From Streptomyces lunaelactis (GTDB lineage Bacteria; Actinomycetota; Actinomycetes; Streptomycetales; Streptomycetaceae), in NCBI RefSeq assembly GCF_003054555.1, contig NZ_CP026304.1, forward strand, positions 1,860,001 to 1,924,000: a stretch of 64,000 bases of DNA. The letters run 5' to 3'. The notes below the pieces were generated by a model. It was not told the DNA's origin. It made no database searches and was given only the letters and a program-made list of their open reading frames with translations. Position numbers and translations under genes: made by a program. Positions 7,736 to 16,299 of the stretch are shown here, in pieces. The number at the start of each line of letters is the position of its first letter. Within the stretch, counting starts at the first letter, position 1.

Positions 7736-8635
7736 TCAGTAGACGCTGACTCCATAGGCGCTGAGCGCTTCGGTGACCGGCTGGAAGAACGTCGTGCCGC
7801 CGGAGGAGCAGTTGCCGCTGCCGCCGGAGGTCAGGCCGATGGCCCGGCTGCCGGAGTGGAGCGGGCCGCCGCTGTCGCCCGGTTCGGCGCAGACGTTGGT
7901 GCGGATCATCCCGTAGACGACATCGCCGCCGCCGTAGTTGACCGTGGCGTTGAGGCCCGTGACGGAGCCGCTGTGGATGCCCGTGGTGGAGCCGCGGCGG
8001 GTGACGGACATGCCGACCGTGGCGTTGGCCGCGCTGGTGATGTCGACGCTGCCGACGGTGCCCGGGTGGGCGAGCGAGGTGTTCGAGTACCTCACGATGC
8101 CGTAGTCATTGCCGGGGAAGCTGGATCCGGCCGTGGGCCCGATGCTCGTGGTACGCGAGGAGTTGGTGTACCAGGGCGGGTAGCCGTCGGTGCAGTGGCC
8201 GGCGGTCAGGAAGTAGTAGGTGCTGCCGCTGCGGACGTTGAAGCCCGCCGAACAGCGCCAGCTGGTGGCGTAGATGGCGTCGCCGCCGGAGATGAGCTTG
8301 GAGAACGTGCCGGGAGTGCGCTCGATGCGCAGCGCACCGGAGTTCGCTCCGGCCTCACGCTTGATCTGGGCTATCTCGGCCTGGGAGACGGTGCTGTCGG
8401 CCGTGACGACCAGGGTGCCCGCTGCCTTGTCGATGTGCCAGGCGGTACCTGCCACATCCGCGTCGAGTACGGCGTCGCTCGCGGCGGTGAGCTGATTGGC
8501 GCTGAAGGTCTGGGCGGTGTCGGCGCTGGCAGCGGGGACTGCCAGAGCGGCGGCGGCGATCAGGCCAGTGGTGACGGCGAGCAGACGCGTACGTCTCGCC
8601 GTGCCACTGCGGGGGGTGGTGCGCTTGATCCTCAC
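7736..8635 (-). CDS. Secreted streptogrisin-type serine protease (family S1, alpha-lytic type)
   Basis: 299 aa from the GTG at 8635, 8 nt after GGGAGGA. An N-terminal Arg-rich segment and hydrophobic stretch (about 17-37, ending AASA) form a signal peptide. Residues ~38-114 are a propeptide-like region, and the mature enzyme probably starts near [10 protein letters not shown] (115). The catalytic triad is visible: H147 in TAGHC, D177 in GNDYGIV, S255 in GDSGGPL. Paired Cys (C128/C148, C249/C276) fit two disulfides. The prepro-protease layout suggests self-processing outside the cell. The I78-type inhibitor at 16075 is a distant possible counterpart. Confidence 0.93.
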   Translation of the reverse strand: MRIKRTTPRSGTARRTRLLAVTTGLIAAAALAVPAASADTAQTFSANQLTAASDAVLDADVAGTAWHIDKAAGTLVVTADSTVSQAEIAQIKREAGANSGALRIERTPGTFSKLISGGDAIYATSWRCSAGFNVRSGSTYYFLTAGHCTDGYPPWYTNSSRTTSIGPTAGSSFPGNDYGIVRYSNTSLAHPGTVGSVDITSAANATVGMSVTRRGSTTGIHSGSVTGLNATVNYGGGDVVYGMIRTNVCAEPGDSGGPLHSGSRAIGLTSGGSGNCSSGGTTFFQPVTEALSAYGVSVY

Positions 8636-8823
8636 TTGTCGTTCCTCCCGAAGGGAATCGGGGGCCCTCAGTGGGGTTCGGGGCCCGTGAGGCGCAGCCA
8701 GGGAGCAGCTGTTCGGATTTCGGACTAGCCGTGCTCCTGACAAGCGCTGCAACGGGAGTATTCGGGCCGTCAACTACCCGCGCAAGGGCGTCTTTCGGCC
8801 GCGCGGGCGCCTCACGGCGCGCG

Positions 8824-8851
8824 GCCCCGGAGGCTCGGTGGCCTCCGGGGC
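8824..8851 (-). terminator. Hairpin downstream of the DUF1684 remnant
   Basis: Perfect 11-bp stem GCCCCGGAGGC / GCCTCCGGGGC with a 6-nt loop, 35 nt past the remnant's stop. It is probably the old terminator of that gene. Confidence 0.65.
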
Positions 8852-8885
8852 TGTGTCGTATGCGGCCTTGCTCGTTTAGGACGGG

Positions 8886-9300
8886 TCAGCGGCTGCGAAG
8901 GTTCCGTTCGCCCGCCGGCACGCCTGCCTCAAGGGTGTTCCCGGGCGGCGGGAAGGGGCAGATGAAGTGGTCCGCGAAGGCGCACGGCGGCGGCAGCGCC
9001 CGGTTGAGTCGACGCTCGAAGGCGATCTCGCCGCCGAGGCCGAGGCCGCGCTCGCGCCCATCGGCGTTCTCGACCCGTACGCTGCGGTGCTCCTCGTACG
9101 GACGGAAGCGTCCCGTCAGCTACCGGCGGGCGTCGTACGCGGTCGCCTCGATGCCCTGGACCCGTGAGACCGTCCTCGGCGGTGGCGGTCAGGACCACGT
9201 CGTCACCGTCCTCGGTCCAGATCCCCGGGACGGCCGGAATTCGCACCTGCTTCCTTTCGGCGATCGAGAAGTCGCAGATCTCGCCGCCGGAGATCCAGTG
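8886..9300 (-). pseudogene. Decayed DUF1684 gene
   Basis: Read on the minus strand, pieces of a DUF1684 protein appear in two frames. One frame gives RIPAVPGIWTEDGDDVVL and TATAEDGL (to about 9160). After a frameshift the other gives QGIEATAYDARR, a TAG at 9122-9120, then RFRPYEEHRSVRVENADG, ALPPPCAFADHFICPFPPP and a normal end at 8886. The last block is the family's Cys-Pro signature. The N-terminal ~70 residues are not recognisable. Three lesions (5' loss, frameshift, stop) argue for real decay rather than one sequencing error. Confidence 0.75.
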
Positions 9301-9388
9301 TCCTCCGGCGGTGGAGCGAGGTGACGCGCCGAGTGACCCATCTGACGTGTCGGGCAACGTGACGCGCGCCCAGCAATCTGACGCAGGG

Positions 9389-10597
9389 TCAGCAGTCGCA
9401 CCCGCAGCAGTCGCAGCAGTCCGGGCAGTCGCAGTCACGGCAGCAGCCCTCCCGCTTCTTGCGGGACCAGGGGCCCTCGTACTCCTTGGCGCAGCAGATC
9501 TGGCAGGTGCAGAAGAGACCGGTGAAGACCGCGCAGCCGGCCAGGAAGCCGCGCCGCTTGGGCTTCGGCGGTTCACCGCCGAACTGCGGAGGCAGCCAGC
9601 CGGGGCCACCGGGTCCGCCGGGCACTCCCGGGTTGCCGCCGCCGTAGGGGTTGTTCGAGCCATTCGGCCCATGGCCGCCGCCCTGGTACGGATTCCCGTG
9701 CTGGGGCGGCTGCGGCGCTCCGTACCCCTGGTGCGAACAGGTCGTCGTGCCGAAAGCACGGTCCACCGAGGTCCGCAGCTCGTGAGCGAGCAGCACATGC
9801 ACCAGCTTGTCGTCGACGAAGCGGACGTCGCGCAGCGCGAGGCGTATCCCGTGCAGCGCGTCGTCGGCGAGCCTGCGCGCCTGGGTCAGGGAGGTGCCGG
9901 TCCCAGTGAGCGGGTTCCACGCACCCGACGCCGCGTCAGCTTCCCTGTCCTCCACGGCATCCAGCAGATGCGCGAGCCGCCCGAAGAGCTTGCCCGCCTC
10001 GGCCAGCGGCGCCATGTTCTCCGGCCGCCCGGCCAGTACGGCGGTGTGCGCGAAGGCTGCGGCTGTCGCCGTCTCGGTCGGTTCGGTGACCGTCAGCAAC
10101 GGGGTGCCAGGACCGGCCAGCGCCTCGATCCCGGTCTGCCGGTCGACCGCGTCGAGCAGTACCGCCGTGTCGAAGCCGAGTTCCGCGCCGGTGCGGGCGC
10201 CCGCCCGGTCCCAGCCCGCGGCGACCCTGCGGGCCGCGGCAGCCACCGGCTTGCGGGCCAACACCCCGTCCCGGTCGGCGACGTGGTCCCTTACCTTCGC
10301 TGAGGCCAGCACCAGCGAGACGGCCGCCGCCAGGCGCGCGCCCTCGCCCCGGGCGACCGGCGCGGTGCGCATGGCGCGCAGCGGGCAGGGGCCCGCGGTG
10401 CGCCTCGATGCCGGGGTGCGCTCGGTCTGAGCCTCCGTCAGGACCGAGACGATCAGACCGTCGTAGTTCGTGACGACCCTGGCGAACTGGCCGTGGTCGG
10501 AGCGAAGTGCCAGACAGAGCCCGCAGAGATGGGCCATCCACTCGGTTTTCAGCCCGTCGGTGAGCCGGTGGGTGCATGGCCTGACGATTCCGAACAC
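9389..10597 (-). CDS. DUF5685-type protein with Cys-rich C-terminus
   Basis: 402 aa from the GTG at 10597 (family proteins begin M/VFGIVRPC; GGGGGA lies upstream); the frame is open to 10657. The N-terminal ~300 residues are helical, with FGIVRPCTHRL and HLCGLCLAL supplying Cys. A Gly/Pro/Asn-rich linker follows, then a short hydrophobic stretch and a tail with 16 Cys from CSHQGY to the end (CCRDCDCPDCCDCCGCDC). Streptomyces members are often called 'regulator' without evidence. Metal or cluster binding by the tail is inference. The 289-bp gap to sflA must hold both divergent promoters. Confidence 0.75.
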   Translation of the reverse strand: MFGIVRPCTHRLTDGLKTEWMAHLCGLCLALRSDHGQFARVVTNYDGLIVSVLTEAQTERTPASRRTAGPCPLRAMRTAPVARGEGARLAAAVSLVLASAKVRDHVADRDGVLARKPVAAAARRVAAGWDRAGARTGAELGFDTAVLLDAVDRQTGIEALAGPGTPLLTVTEPTETATAAAFAHTAVLAGRPENMAPLAEAGKLFGRLAHLLDAVEDREADAASGAWNPLTGTGTSLTQARRLADDALHGIRLALRDVRFVDDKLVHVLLAHELRTSVDRAFGTTTCSHQGYGAPQPPQHGNPYQGGGHGPNGSNNPYGGGNPGVPGGPGGPGWLPPQFGGEPPKPKRRGFLAGCAVFTGLFCTCQICCAKEYEGPWSRKKREGCCRDCDCPDCCDCCGCDC

Positions 10598-10886
10598 GAC
10601 GGTCCCCCGAGAGTCGTTCAACAGTGCGTCAGGCATCGTATCGAGCCAACCGTTCACCCGTACGTCCCCACCATCACCCGTCTGGCCCGACTTTCATATT
10701 TTGGGCCCGCCACGCCCCGTACACAGGTAGAACCTTGACGAATCGCCACATCTTCTGCACCAGTACCGTCACGAATCACCTGCGCGGCGACTATCCACTT
10801 GGCGCGGGATCCGCATTATGGACGACCATAGGGATGCGGAACGACAGAAGACCGCAATGAGCGGACTGGAGCGGAAGGAGGCGTCC

Positions 10887-11324
10887 ATGGGATCTGTGCG
10901 CAAGGCGAGCGCCTGGCTGGGACTCGTCGAGGACGGTGACGAGCGTTACTACGACGACGAGTACGCCGAGGGTGCTGAGACGGGTGACGCGTGGGTCACC
11001 GACCCCCGGGTGCGCGTGGCCTCCGAGTCCGCCCAGGAAGTGGGCCGCCGGATCGCCACGGTGTCGCCCTCCAGCTTCCGGGACGCCCGCGGTATCGGTG
11101 AGCTGTTCCGGGACGGCGTCCCGGTCATCGTGAACCTCACCTCCATGGAGCCCACCGACGCCAAGCGCGTCGTGGACTTCGCCGCCGGGCTGACCTTCGG
11201 GCTGCGCGGCTCCATCGACCGTGTTGCGACCCGGGTCTTCCTGCTGAGCCCCGCCGACACGCAGGTCGTCAGCGGGGAAGCCGCCGGCCGTCCTGCGCAG
11301 GACGGTTTCTTCAACCAGAACTGA
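10887..11324 (+). CDS. sflA: SepF-like cell-division protein (SflA type)
   Basis: 145 aa. The ATG at 10887 follows GGAAGGAGG; an in-frame ATG at 10818 lacks a site. It has the SepF layout: a short N-terminus ([16 protein letters not shown]), an acidic linker ([14 protein letters not shown]), then a SepF fold from about residue 55 ([45 protein letters not shown]). SepF binds FtsZ. Streptomyces carry sepF in the division cluster plus SepF-like paralogues, and this chromosomal setting is where I recall sflA. It stands alone, diverging from the DUF5685 gene. Confidence 0.85.
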   Translation: MGSVRKASAWLGLVEDGDERYYDDEYAEGAETGDAWVTDPRVRVASESAQEVGRRIATVSPSSFRDARGIGELFRDGVPVIVNLTSMEPTDAKRVVDFAAGLTFGLRGSIDRVATRVFLLSPADTQVVSGEAAGRPAQDGFFNQN

Positions 11325-11376
11325 GCAAGGCGCTCGCCAGCCGCCCGCCCGTCCGGCAGGTGGGGCCAACAGGCCG

Positions 11377-11404
11377 CCGGGTCACCGGGTCACCGGGTCA
11401 CCGG
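11377..11404. repeat. Three tandem copies of CCGGGTCA
   Basis: An 8-bp unit repeated three times plus CCGG. The third copy contains the stop codon of the acyl-CoA dehydrogenase gene (11398-11400). Because the unit is not a multiple of three, copy-number change would alter the last residues or the stop. Confidence 0.7.
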
Positions 11405-12588
11405 AAGGCATCCAGGCCGGTGAGCGCCTTGCCCAGCACCAGCTGGTGCATCTCGACGGTGCCCTCGTAGGTGAGCACCGACTCGAGGTTCGTCGCATGT
11501 CGCATCACGGGGTACTCCAGCGAAATCCCGTTCGCACCGAGGATGGTGCGCGAGGTGCGGCAGATCTCGATCGCCTCCCGCACATTGTTGAGCTTCCCGA
11601 GGCTGACCTGCTCGGGGCGGAGTTTCCCCGCGTCCATGCGGCGGCCCAGATGGTGGGCGAGCAGGATCCCCTTGTGCAGTTCGACGGCCATGTCGGCGAG
11701 CTTGGCCTGGGTGAGCTGGAAGCCGCCGATCGGCCTGCCGAACTGCTCGCGCGTCTTCGAGTACTCCAGCGCCGACTCGAAGCTGGCGCGGGCCGCGCCC
11801 ATCGAGCCCCAGACGATGCCGTAGCGGGCGTGCGACAGACAGCTCAGCGGGCCCTTCAGACCGGTGACGTCCGGCAGCACCGCATCGGCGGGCAGCCGCA
11901 CCTCGTCCATGACCAGCTCGCTGGTCACGCTCGCGCGCAGCGACCACTTGTGCTTGATCTCGGGGGCGGAGAAGCCGGGGGCGTCCGTCGGTACGACGAA
12001 ACCGCGAATGCCCCCGTCGGTCTGCGCCCAGACGACGGCGACCCCGGCCACCGAGCCATTGGTGATCCACATCTTGCGGCCGGTGAGCACCCAGTCGCCG
12101 CCGTCGCGCTTGGCGAAGGTGCGCATACCGGCCGGGTCGGAGCCGTGGTCGGGCTCGGTGAGGCCGAAGCAGCCGATGATCCCGCCCGCCGCCATGCCGG
12201 GCAGCCAGCGCTGCTTCTGCTCCTCGGAGCCGAAGCGGTGGATCGCGTACATGGCGAGCGAGCCCTGTACGGAGACGAGCGAGCGGATGCCCGAGTCGGC
12301 GGCCTCGAGCTCGAGGCAGGCCAGTCCGTACTGGACGGCGCTGGCGCCGGCGCAGCCGTACCCCGTCAGCGACATCCCGAGGGCGCCGATCGAGCCGAGC
12401 TCACGGGCCAGCCCGCGGACGTCGGGGAGCTCGCCGCGCTCGTACCAGTCGGCGATGTACGGCAGTACGCGGTCGGCGGCCCAGCTGCGGACGGTGTCGC
12501 GGATCGCGAGGTCCTCGGGTTCGAGCAGATCGTCGAGGCCGAGGGGGTCGCCGGCGTCGAAGGGCGGCAGCTTCGAGGGTGCGGACAT
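11398..12588 (-). CDS. Acyl-CoA dehydrogenase, glutaryl-CoA dehydrogenase-like
   Basis: 396 aa; ATG at 12588 with CGGAGG upstream. The family landmarks run in order: an N-terminal helical domain, CFGLTEPDHGSDPAGMRT (FAD/substrate region), GRKMWITNG, and a C-terminal helical domain ending TYEGTVEMHQLVLGKAL, whose Glu matches the catalytic base. LTEPDHGSDP and TYEGT favour the glutaryl-CoA branch (lysine and tryptophan breakdown; electrons to ETF), though substrate cannot be fixed from sequence. A perfect inverted repeat lies 61 bp upstream of the start. The gene is convergent with sflA. Confidence 0.85.
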   Translation of the reverse strand: MSAPSKLPPFDAGDPLGLDDLLEPEDLAIRDTVRSWAADRVLPYIADWYERGELPDVRGLARELGSIGALGMSLTGYGCAGASAVQYGLACLELEAADSGIRSLVSVQGSLAMYAIHRFGSEEQKQRWLPGMAAGGIIGCFGLTEPDHGSDPAGMRTFAKRDGGDWVLTGRKMWITNGSVAGVAVVWAQTDGGIRGFVVPTDAPGFSAPEIKHKWSLRASVTSELVMDEVRLPADAVLPDVTGLKGPLSCLSHARYGIVWGSMGAARASFESALEYSKTREQFGRPIGGFQLTQAKLADMAVELHKGILLAHHLGRRMDAGKLRPEQVSLGKLNNVREAIEICRTSRTILGANGISLEYPVMRHATNLESVLTYEGTVEMHQLVLGKALTGLDAFR

Positions 12589-12648
12589 GGCGTGGCCTCC
12601 GGTGGCGCTCACACAGCGGATCACAACAGTGGATCACCGATCACCGAA

Positions 12649-12665
12649 AACTAGCAGCGCTAGTT
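12649..12665. promoter_or_regulatory. Palindrome upstream of the acyl-CoA dehydrogenase gene
   Basis: AACTAGC-AGC-GCTAGTT is a perfect 7-bp inverted repeat with a 3-bp centre, AT-richer than its surroundings, 61 bp upstream of the start. Beside it GTTACGGCTC occurs twice (12663 and 12680). It is probably an operator for an unknown regulator. Confidence 0.5.
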
Positions 12666-12687
12666 ACGGCTCGGCTGACGTTACGGC

Positions 12688-14319
12688 TCAGTGTGCCCTG
12701 CGTCCAGACCCGGTGGCCTCGGCGGGCTCGCGGCTTGCCGGAAGCGGGACTTCGCGCCTCGGCCTGGGGCACTTCTCGACCGTCGGGCACTCCATGACCC
12801 GCGGCAGCCGCAGCGCGGCGAGCGCGCCGAGCAGCAGCAGCCCGGCGCTGACCAGGAGCGTGACATGGAGGCCGTGGACGAAGGAGTGGCGCGCGGTGTT
12901 GCGCAGCACCTCGCCGGGCGCGCCGCCCAGCCGGTCCGCCACCTGGTAGGCCTCGCCCAGCGAATGGGACGCGGCGGAGCTCGCCGATCCCGGGACGCCG
13001 CCGAGGGAGGTGAACGCGGGCGCGTAGGCGGCGTTCATGATGCTGCCGAGCAGGGCGATCCCCATGCCCGCACCCAGCTGGTAGGACGTCTCACCGATCG
13101 CGGCCGCCCCGCCGGCCTGCTCCGGCGGCGCCTCGCTGAGCATCGACTCGTACGCGGCGAAGAGCGTGGTCTGCAGTCCGAAGCCGAGGAGTACGAAGCC
13201 CGTGGTGAGCAGCCAGGGCCGGTCGTCCTGGCCCATCAGGGTCAGCAGCAGCACAGCCGCCGCGGTGAGGACGAAGCCCCAGCCGACCATCCGGCGCGGG
13301 CCGATGCGGTGCAGCGTGTGCGAGCCGGTGGCGCCGGCGGCCATCGCGGCGAAGGTCAGCGGCAGCAGCCGCAGACCCGTCTCCAGCGGGCTCAGGCCGA
13401 GGACCAGCTGGAGGTACTGGACGGCGATCAGCTCGAGGCCGACCAGCGCGAGCATGGCGAGGACGATGCAGCCGACGGAAGTGGAGAAGGTGGCGCTGGC
13501 GAACATCCGCATATCGACCAGCGGGTGCTCGCGGCGCTTCTGCCGCCGTACGAACAGGGCGAGCAGCACGCCGCCCACCAGCAGCGGGCAGGCGGTCCTG
13601 ACGTCGAGCAGGCCCTCGCCGGCGCCCAGCCGCTTCACGCCGAGTACCGCGCCGAGCACACCGGCCGCCGCCATCAGCGCGCCGAGTACGTCCCAGGGGC
13701 CGTCGGCGCCGCCCCTGGACTCGGGCAGCAGCCAGCGGGCGATCGGCAGGATCAGTGCCATCAGCGGGATGTTGATCAGGAAGACCGAGCCCCACCAGAA
13801 GTGCTCGACGAGGAAGCCGCCGATTACGGGTCCGGTGGCGGCGCCGACCGCGGCGACCGCGGTCCAGATGCCGATGGCCATCGCCCGCTCCCGCCGGTCC
13901 GGGAAGACGGCCCGGAGTATGGAGAGCGTCGCAGGCATGATCATCGCGCCGCCGACGCCGAGCAGGGCGCGCGCCCCGATCAGCACCTCGGGGGTGGTGG
14001 CGAGGGCGGCGACCGCGGAGGCTGCGCCGAAGATCCCGTAACCGATCAGCAGGACACGGCGGCGTCCGACCCGGTCGCCGAGGGTGCCGAAGAGGATCAG
14101 CAGGGCGGCGCAGATGAGGGGATACGCGTCCACTATCCAGAGCAGCTCGACGCCGCTGGGGCGCAGATCCTCCGTGACGGCCGGGACGGCAACATGCAGC
14201 ACGGTCGCGTCGAGCGTGACCAGTAGAAGGCTGATACAGAGGACGACAAGGACGACCCAGCGGTTGGCACCGCCGCCGACGGCACGCAGCCGTGCTCCGG
14301 CCGTGGTCGTCCCCAACAT
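12688..14319 (-). CDS. DHA2-type (EmrB/QacA) MFS drug exporter
   Basis: 543 aa from the ATG at 14319 after GGGAGG. About 14 hydrophobic helices are readable. TM1 carries LLVTLDATVLHVAVPAV, the DHA2 motif with Asp in helix 1. GTLGDRVGRRRVLL is MFS motif A, and AAVGAATGPVIGGFL is motif C typical of drug:H+ antiporters. A charged C-terminal tail follows the last helix. It is expected to export a drug or metabolite in exchange for protons. No adjacent TetR/MarR gene is present. A 14-bp palindrome at 14487 lies 168 bp upstream. Confidence 0.9.
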   Translation of the reverse strand: MLGTTTAGARLRAVGGGANRWVVLVVLCISLLLVTLDATVLHVAVPAVTEDLRPSGVELLWIVDAYPLICAALLILFGTLGDRVGRRRVLLIGYGIFGAASAVAALATTPEVLIGARALLGVGGAMIMPATLSILRAVFPDRRERAMAIGIWTAVAAVGAATGPVIGGFLVEHFWWGSVFLINIPLMALILPIARWLLPESRGGADGPWDVLGALMAAAGVLGAVLGVKRLGAGEGLLDVRTACPLLVGGVLLALFVRRQKRREHPLVDMRMFASATFSTSVGCIVLAMLALVGLELIAVQYLQLVLGLSPLETGLRLLPLTFAAMAAGATGSHTLHRIGPRRMVGWGFVLTAAAVLLLTLMGQDDRPWLLTTGFVLLGFGLQTTLFAAYESMLSEAPPEQAGGAAAIGETSYQLGAGMGIALLGSIMNAAYAPAFTSLGGVPGSASSAASHSLGEAYQVADRLGGAPGEVLRNTARHSFVHGLHVTLLVSAGLLLLGALAALRLPRVMECPTVEKCPRPRREVPLPASREPAEATGSGRRAH

Positions 14320-14823
14320 GTACCTACCTCCCAATGAGTCCCTCGCGCTCGGCGGGCCGGCCGGGGACGGTACAGAGCGGTGTCCCACTGGGGCGGCCCG
14401 GCATCGACGGGCGAGTGAGCCGTCAGAGTACGCGAGTTCAGGCCAGTGGCGCGTGGTCGATCTCTCACCTCGAAGGCCTCGCGAGTGTGGCGTACGCCAC
14501 GCCGAGTCCCCTGGGCGGGCCGATCGGACCCGGGCCTGCGCCTGACCTGGGCTCCACCCCCAACTGTCCCGAGCCGCACCGAAGTCGATCTCGGGCGCTG
14601 CCGAACGAGGGGGAAATTCCATACGGGCAAGCGGTGAACTATTTCCGCGACACAGAAAGAACTCTCCCGGAGTCGACCTCCCGGAAAATAGCTCACAAGG
14701 TCACCGTGATTTCCGGATTGGTCTGGAATAGAGCGGGAGCTGAGACATAGTCCACATCACATCGTCATCACGAACGGCCGGGATCGACCTGGGCCCTCAC
14801 TCACTCGCTGTAACGTCGATTGG
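14320..14823. other. Divergent non-coding region between MFS and PAP2 genes
   Basis: I see no convincing gene in these 504 bp. They hold a perfect 14-bp palindrome, GTGGCGTACGCCAC (14487-14500), and an imperfect inverted repeat, CTATTTCCG / CGGAAAATAG (about 14638-14694). Both are candidate operators for the exporter. Confidence 0.5.
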
Positions 14824-15807
14824 GTGCGTACCGACATCTTTGCCCGCCTGGACCGGGAGCCGGAACCGCCGAAGATAGAGATCCCGCGGATGAGCCGCAC
14901 CCGTCTCGCGCTCTTCGGCGGGACGTCGGCGTTCTATCTCGCCATCGTGGTCGCCGTACTGGTGCCGTCCTGGCTGGTGATCATCGACTGGAAGGTCATG
15001 CTCTTCCGGCCCTACCAGCAGTGGTCCGAGCTGCACGCCTTTCTCGACTACTTCGTGGTCCTCGGCCAGCGCGGCCCCACCGCCGTGATGGTCGCGGCCT
15101 GGCTCGGCTGGCGCTCCTGGCGTCAGCACACCCTCCGGCCCCTGCTGGCGCTGGGCGCCTCGCTGCTGCTGCTCAACGTGACCGTCGGCGCGGTCAAGAT
15201 CGGCCTCGGGCGGCTCGGCCCCCACTACGCGACCGAGATCGGATCCGCCGAGCTCTTCGCCGGCGGCGATATATTTCCTTCCGGACATACCGCGAACGCG
15301 GTCGTGACCTGGGGAATCCTGGCGTATCTGGCCACCACTCCGCGCGCCAGGCGCTATCTGTCGGCCCTCTCGGCCGTGGTCTCCCTCGGAGTCGGACTGA
15401 CCACCGTCTATCTCGGTACGCACTGGCTGAGCGATGTGCTGCTCGGCTGGGCCGCCGGGCTGCTGATCCTGCTCGCCCTGCCCTGGTGCGAGCCGCTGAT
15501 CGGCCGTGCGGAAGCCTGGATCCTCTCGCTGCGCGAGCAGTGGCGTGCGCGCCGTCGGCTCGCCCCGTCCCTGCCGGTCGCCGCTGGTGGCCCGCGGCCT
15601 GCGATGTTCCCCCAGCGTGGGCCGTTGGGGGACGACGAGCAGAGCCGTGAGCCGGTGGCCGCGGGAGGCAGCAGGTCCGTGTCCACGACGCGGACCGCGA
15701 CGCAGCTCGCCCAGCCGCGGCCGCATGCGGTGCGCTCCGAGCGGACGCCGCTCACTCCGTCCGGCAGCCGCCGTCCGCCGACCTCACGGCCGGTCACGGG
15801 CGGCTGA
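14824..15807 (+). CDS. PAP2-superfamily membrane phosphatase-like protein
   Basis: 327 aa from the GTG at 14824; no clear ribosome site, possibly near-leaderless. It has about six membrane helices, then an Arg/Pro/Ser-rich cytoplasmic tail from ~residue 240. PSGHT (motif 2) and HWLSD (HxxxD of motif 3) are intact. Two phosphate-binding Arg positions are changed: motif 1 reads KIGLGRLGP instead of Kx6RP, and motif 3 has TTVYLGTH where SR/TR is usual. It may use a nearby Arg or be catalytically weak. A repeat element begins 17 bp after its stop. Confidence 0.85.
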   Translation: MRTDIFARLDREPEPPKIEIPRMSRTRLALFGGTSAFYLAIVVAVLVPSWLVIIDWKVMLFRPYQQWSELHAFLDYFVVLGQRGPTAVMVAAWLGWRSWRQHTLRPLLALGASLLLLNVTVGAVKIGLGRLGPHYATEIGSAELFAGGDIFPSGHTANAVVTWGILAYLATTPRARRYLSALSAVVSLGVGLTTVYLGTHWLSDVLLGWAAGLLILLALPWCEPLIGRAEAWILSLREQWRARRRLAPSLPVAAGGPRPAMFPQRGPLGDDEQSREPVAAGGSRSVSTTRTATQLAQPRPHAVRSERTPLTPSGSRRPPTSRPVTGG

Positions 15808-15823
15808 CCTGGCAGAGCGCCCT

Positions 15824-16000
15824 GGGCCGTGCCTGACAAATAGCGCCGTCCGCCCGCAGGGCGGGGCGCGCGGCGTCCGGTGCGTGCAATCGCAAGGCGG
15901 AGGATCATCCTCGTACTGGACGTACTGGGATGACTCCGACAACGCAGCGAGTGTGCGTACAGGGCGTCGCGCGCCAGGCGGGATTTGTCAGACACGGCCC
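15824..16000. repeat. 177-bp palindromic intergenic element, arm type 1 (copy A)
   Basis: Bounded by GGGCCGTGCCTGACAAAT at 15824 and ATTTGTCAGACACGGCCC at 15983-16000 (17 of 18 complementary). The core holds GCAAGGCGGAGGA, an inner palindromic stretch and CGACAACGCAGCGA. Its reverse complement differs from the element at 36993 at only 11 of 177 positions by eye. It lies between the 3' ends of the PAP2 gene and the I78 gene. No transposase and no credible protein. Confidence 0.85.
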
Positions 16001-16001
16001 A

Positions 16002-16024
16002 GCCCCGACCGTCCAGGTCGGGGC
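16002..16024 (-). terminator. Terminator hairpin after the I78 inhibitor gene
   Basis: Stem GCCCCGACC / GGTCGGGGC with a 5-nt loop, directly abutting the repeat element. Confidence 0.6.
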
Positions 16025-16074
16025 CTTCGCCGTGCCCGGGTACGGGCCGGTGGTCCGGGGCGCGTACGGGGATG

Positions 16075-16299
16075 TCAGCCGATCCAGCAGCGGACGACGG
16101 TGCCGCCCTCCACCTCGAAGTTGAGCCGGCCCACCAGGTACTCCATGGTGATGATCGCGCCCGGCGGCAGTGATCGGACAGTGGTCCAGCCGCGCTCGCG
16201 GGCCAGCTGCTCGGCGCCCTCGGCGCCCTCGGCGGGGAGGCCGACATACGACTCGGGGGCGTCGTCGGGCTGTGCGGGAGGAGTCGGTACGGGTGCCAT
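16075..16299 (-). CDS. I78-family peptidase inhibitor-like protein
   Basis: 74 aa from the ATG at 16299. It has the I78 pattern: YVGLPAEGAEGAEQLARERG, then RSLPPGAIITMEYLVGRLNFEV and a C-terminal VVRCWIG. These small proteins fold like potato inhibitor I and inhibit serine proteases. No signal peptide is evident, so this one may act inside the cell. Upstream in-frame codons to 16368 lack a good start context. Confidence 0.75.
   Translation of the reverse strand: MAPVPTPPAQPDDAPESYVGLPAEGAEGAEQLARERGWTTVRSLPPGAIITMEYLVGRLNFEVEGGTVVRCWIG

Noticed and set aside
12691..14226. Plus-strand 511-codon frame opposite the MFS gene
   Set aside because: Gln/Glu/Arg-rich antisense of hydrophobic helices; a typical shadow.
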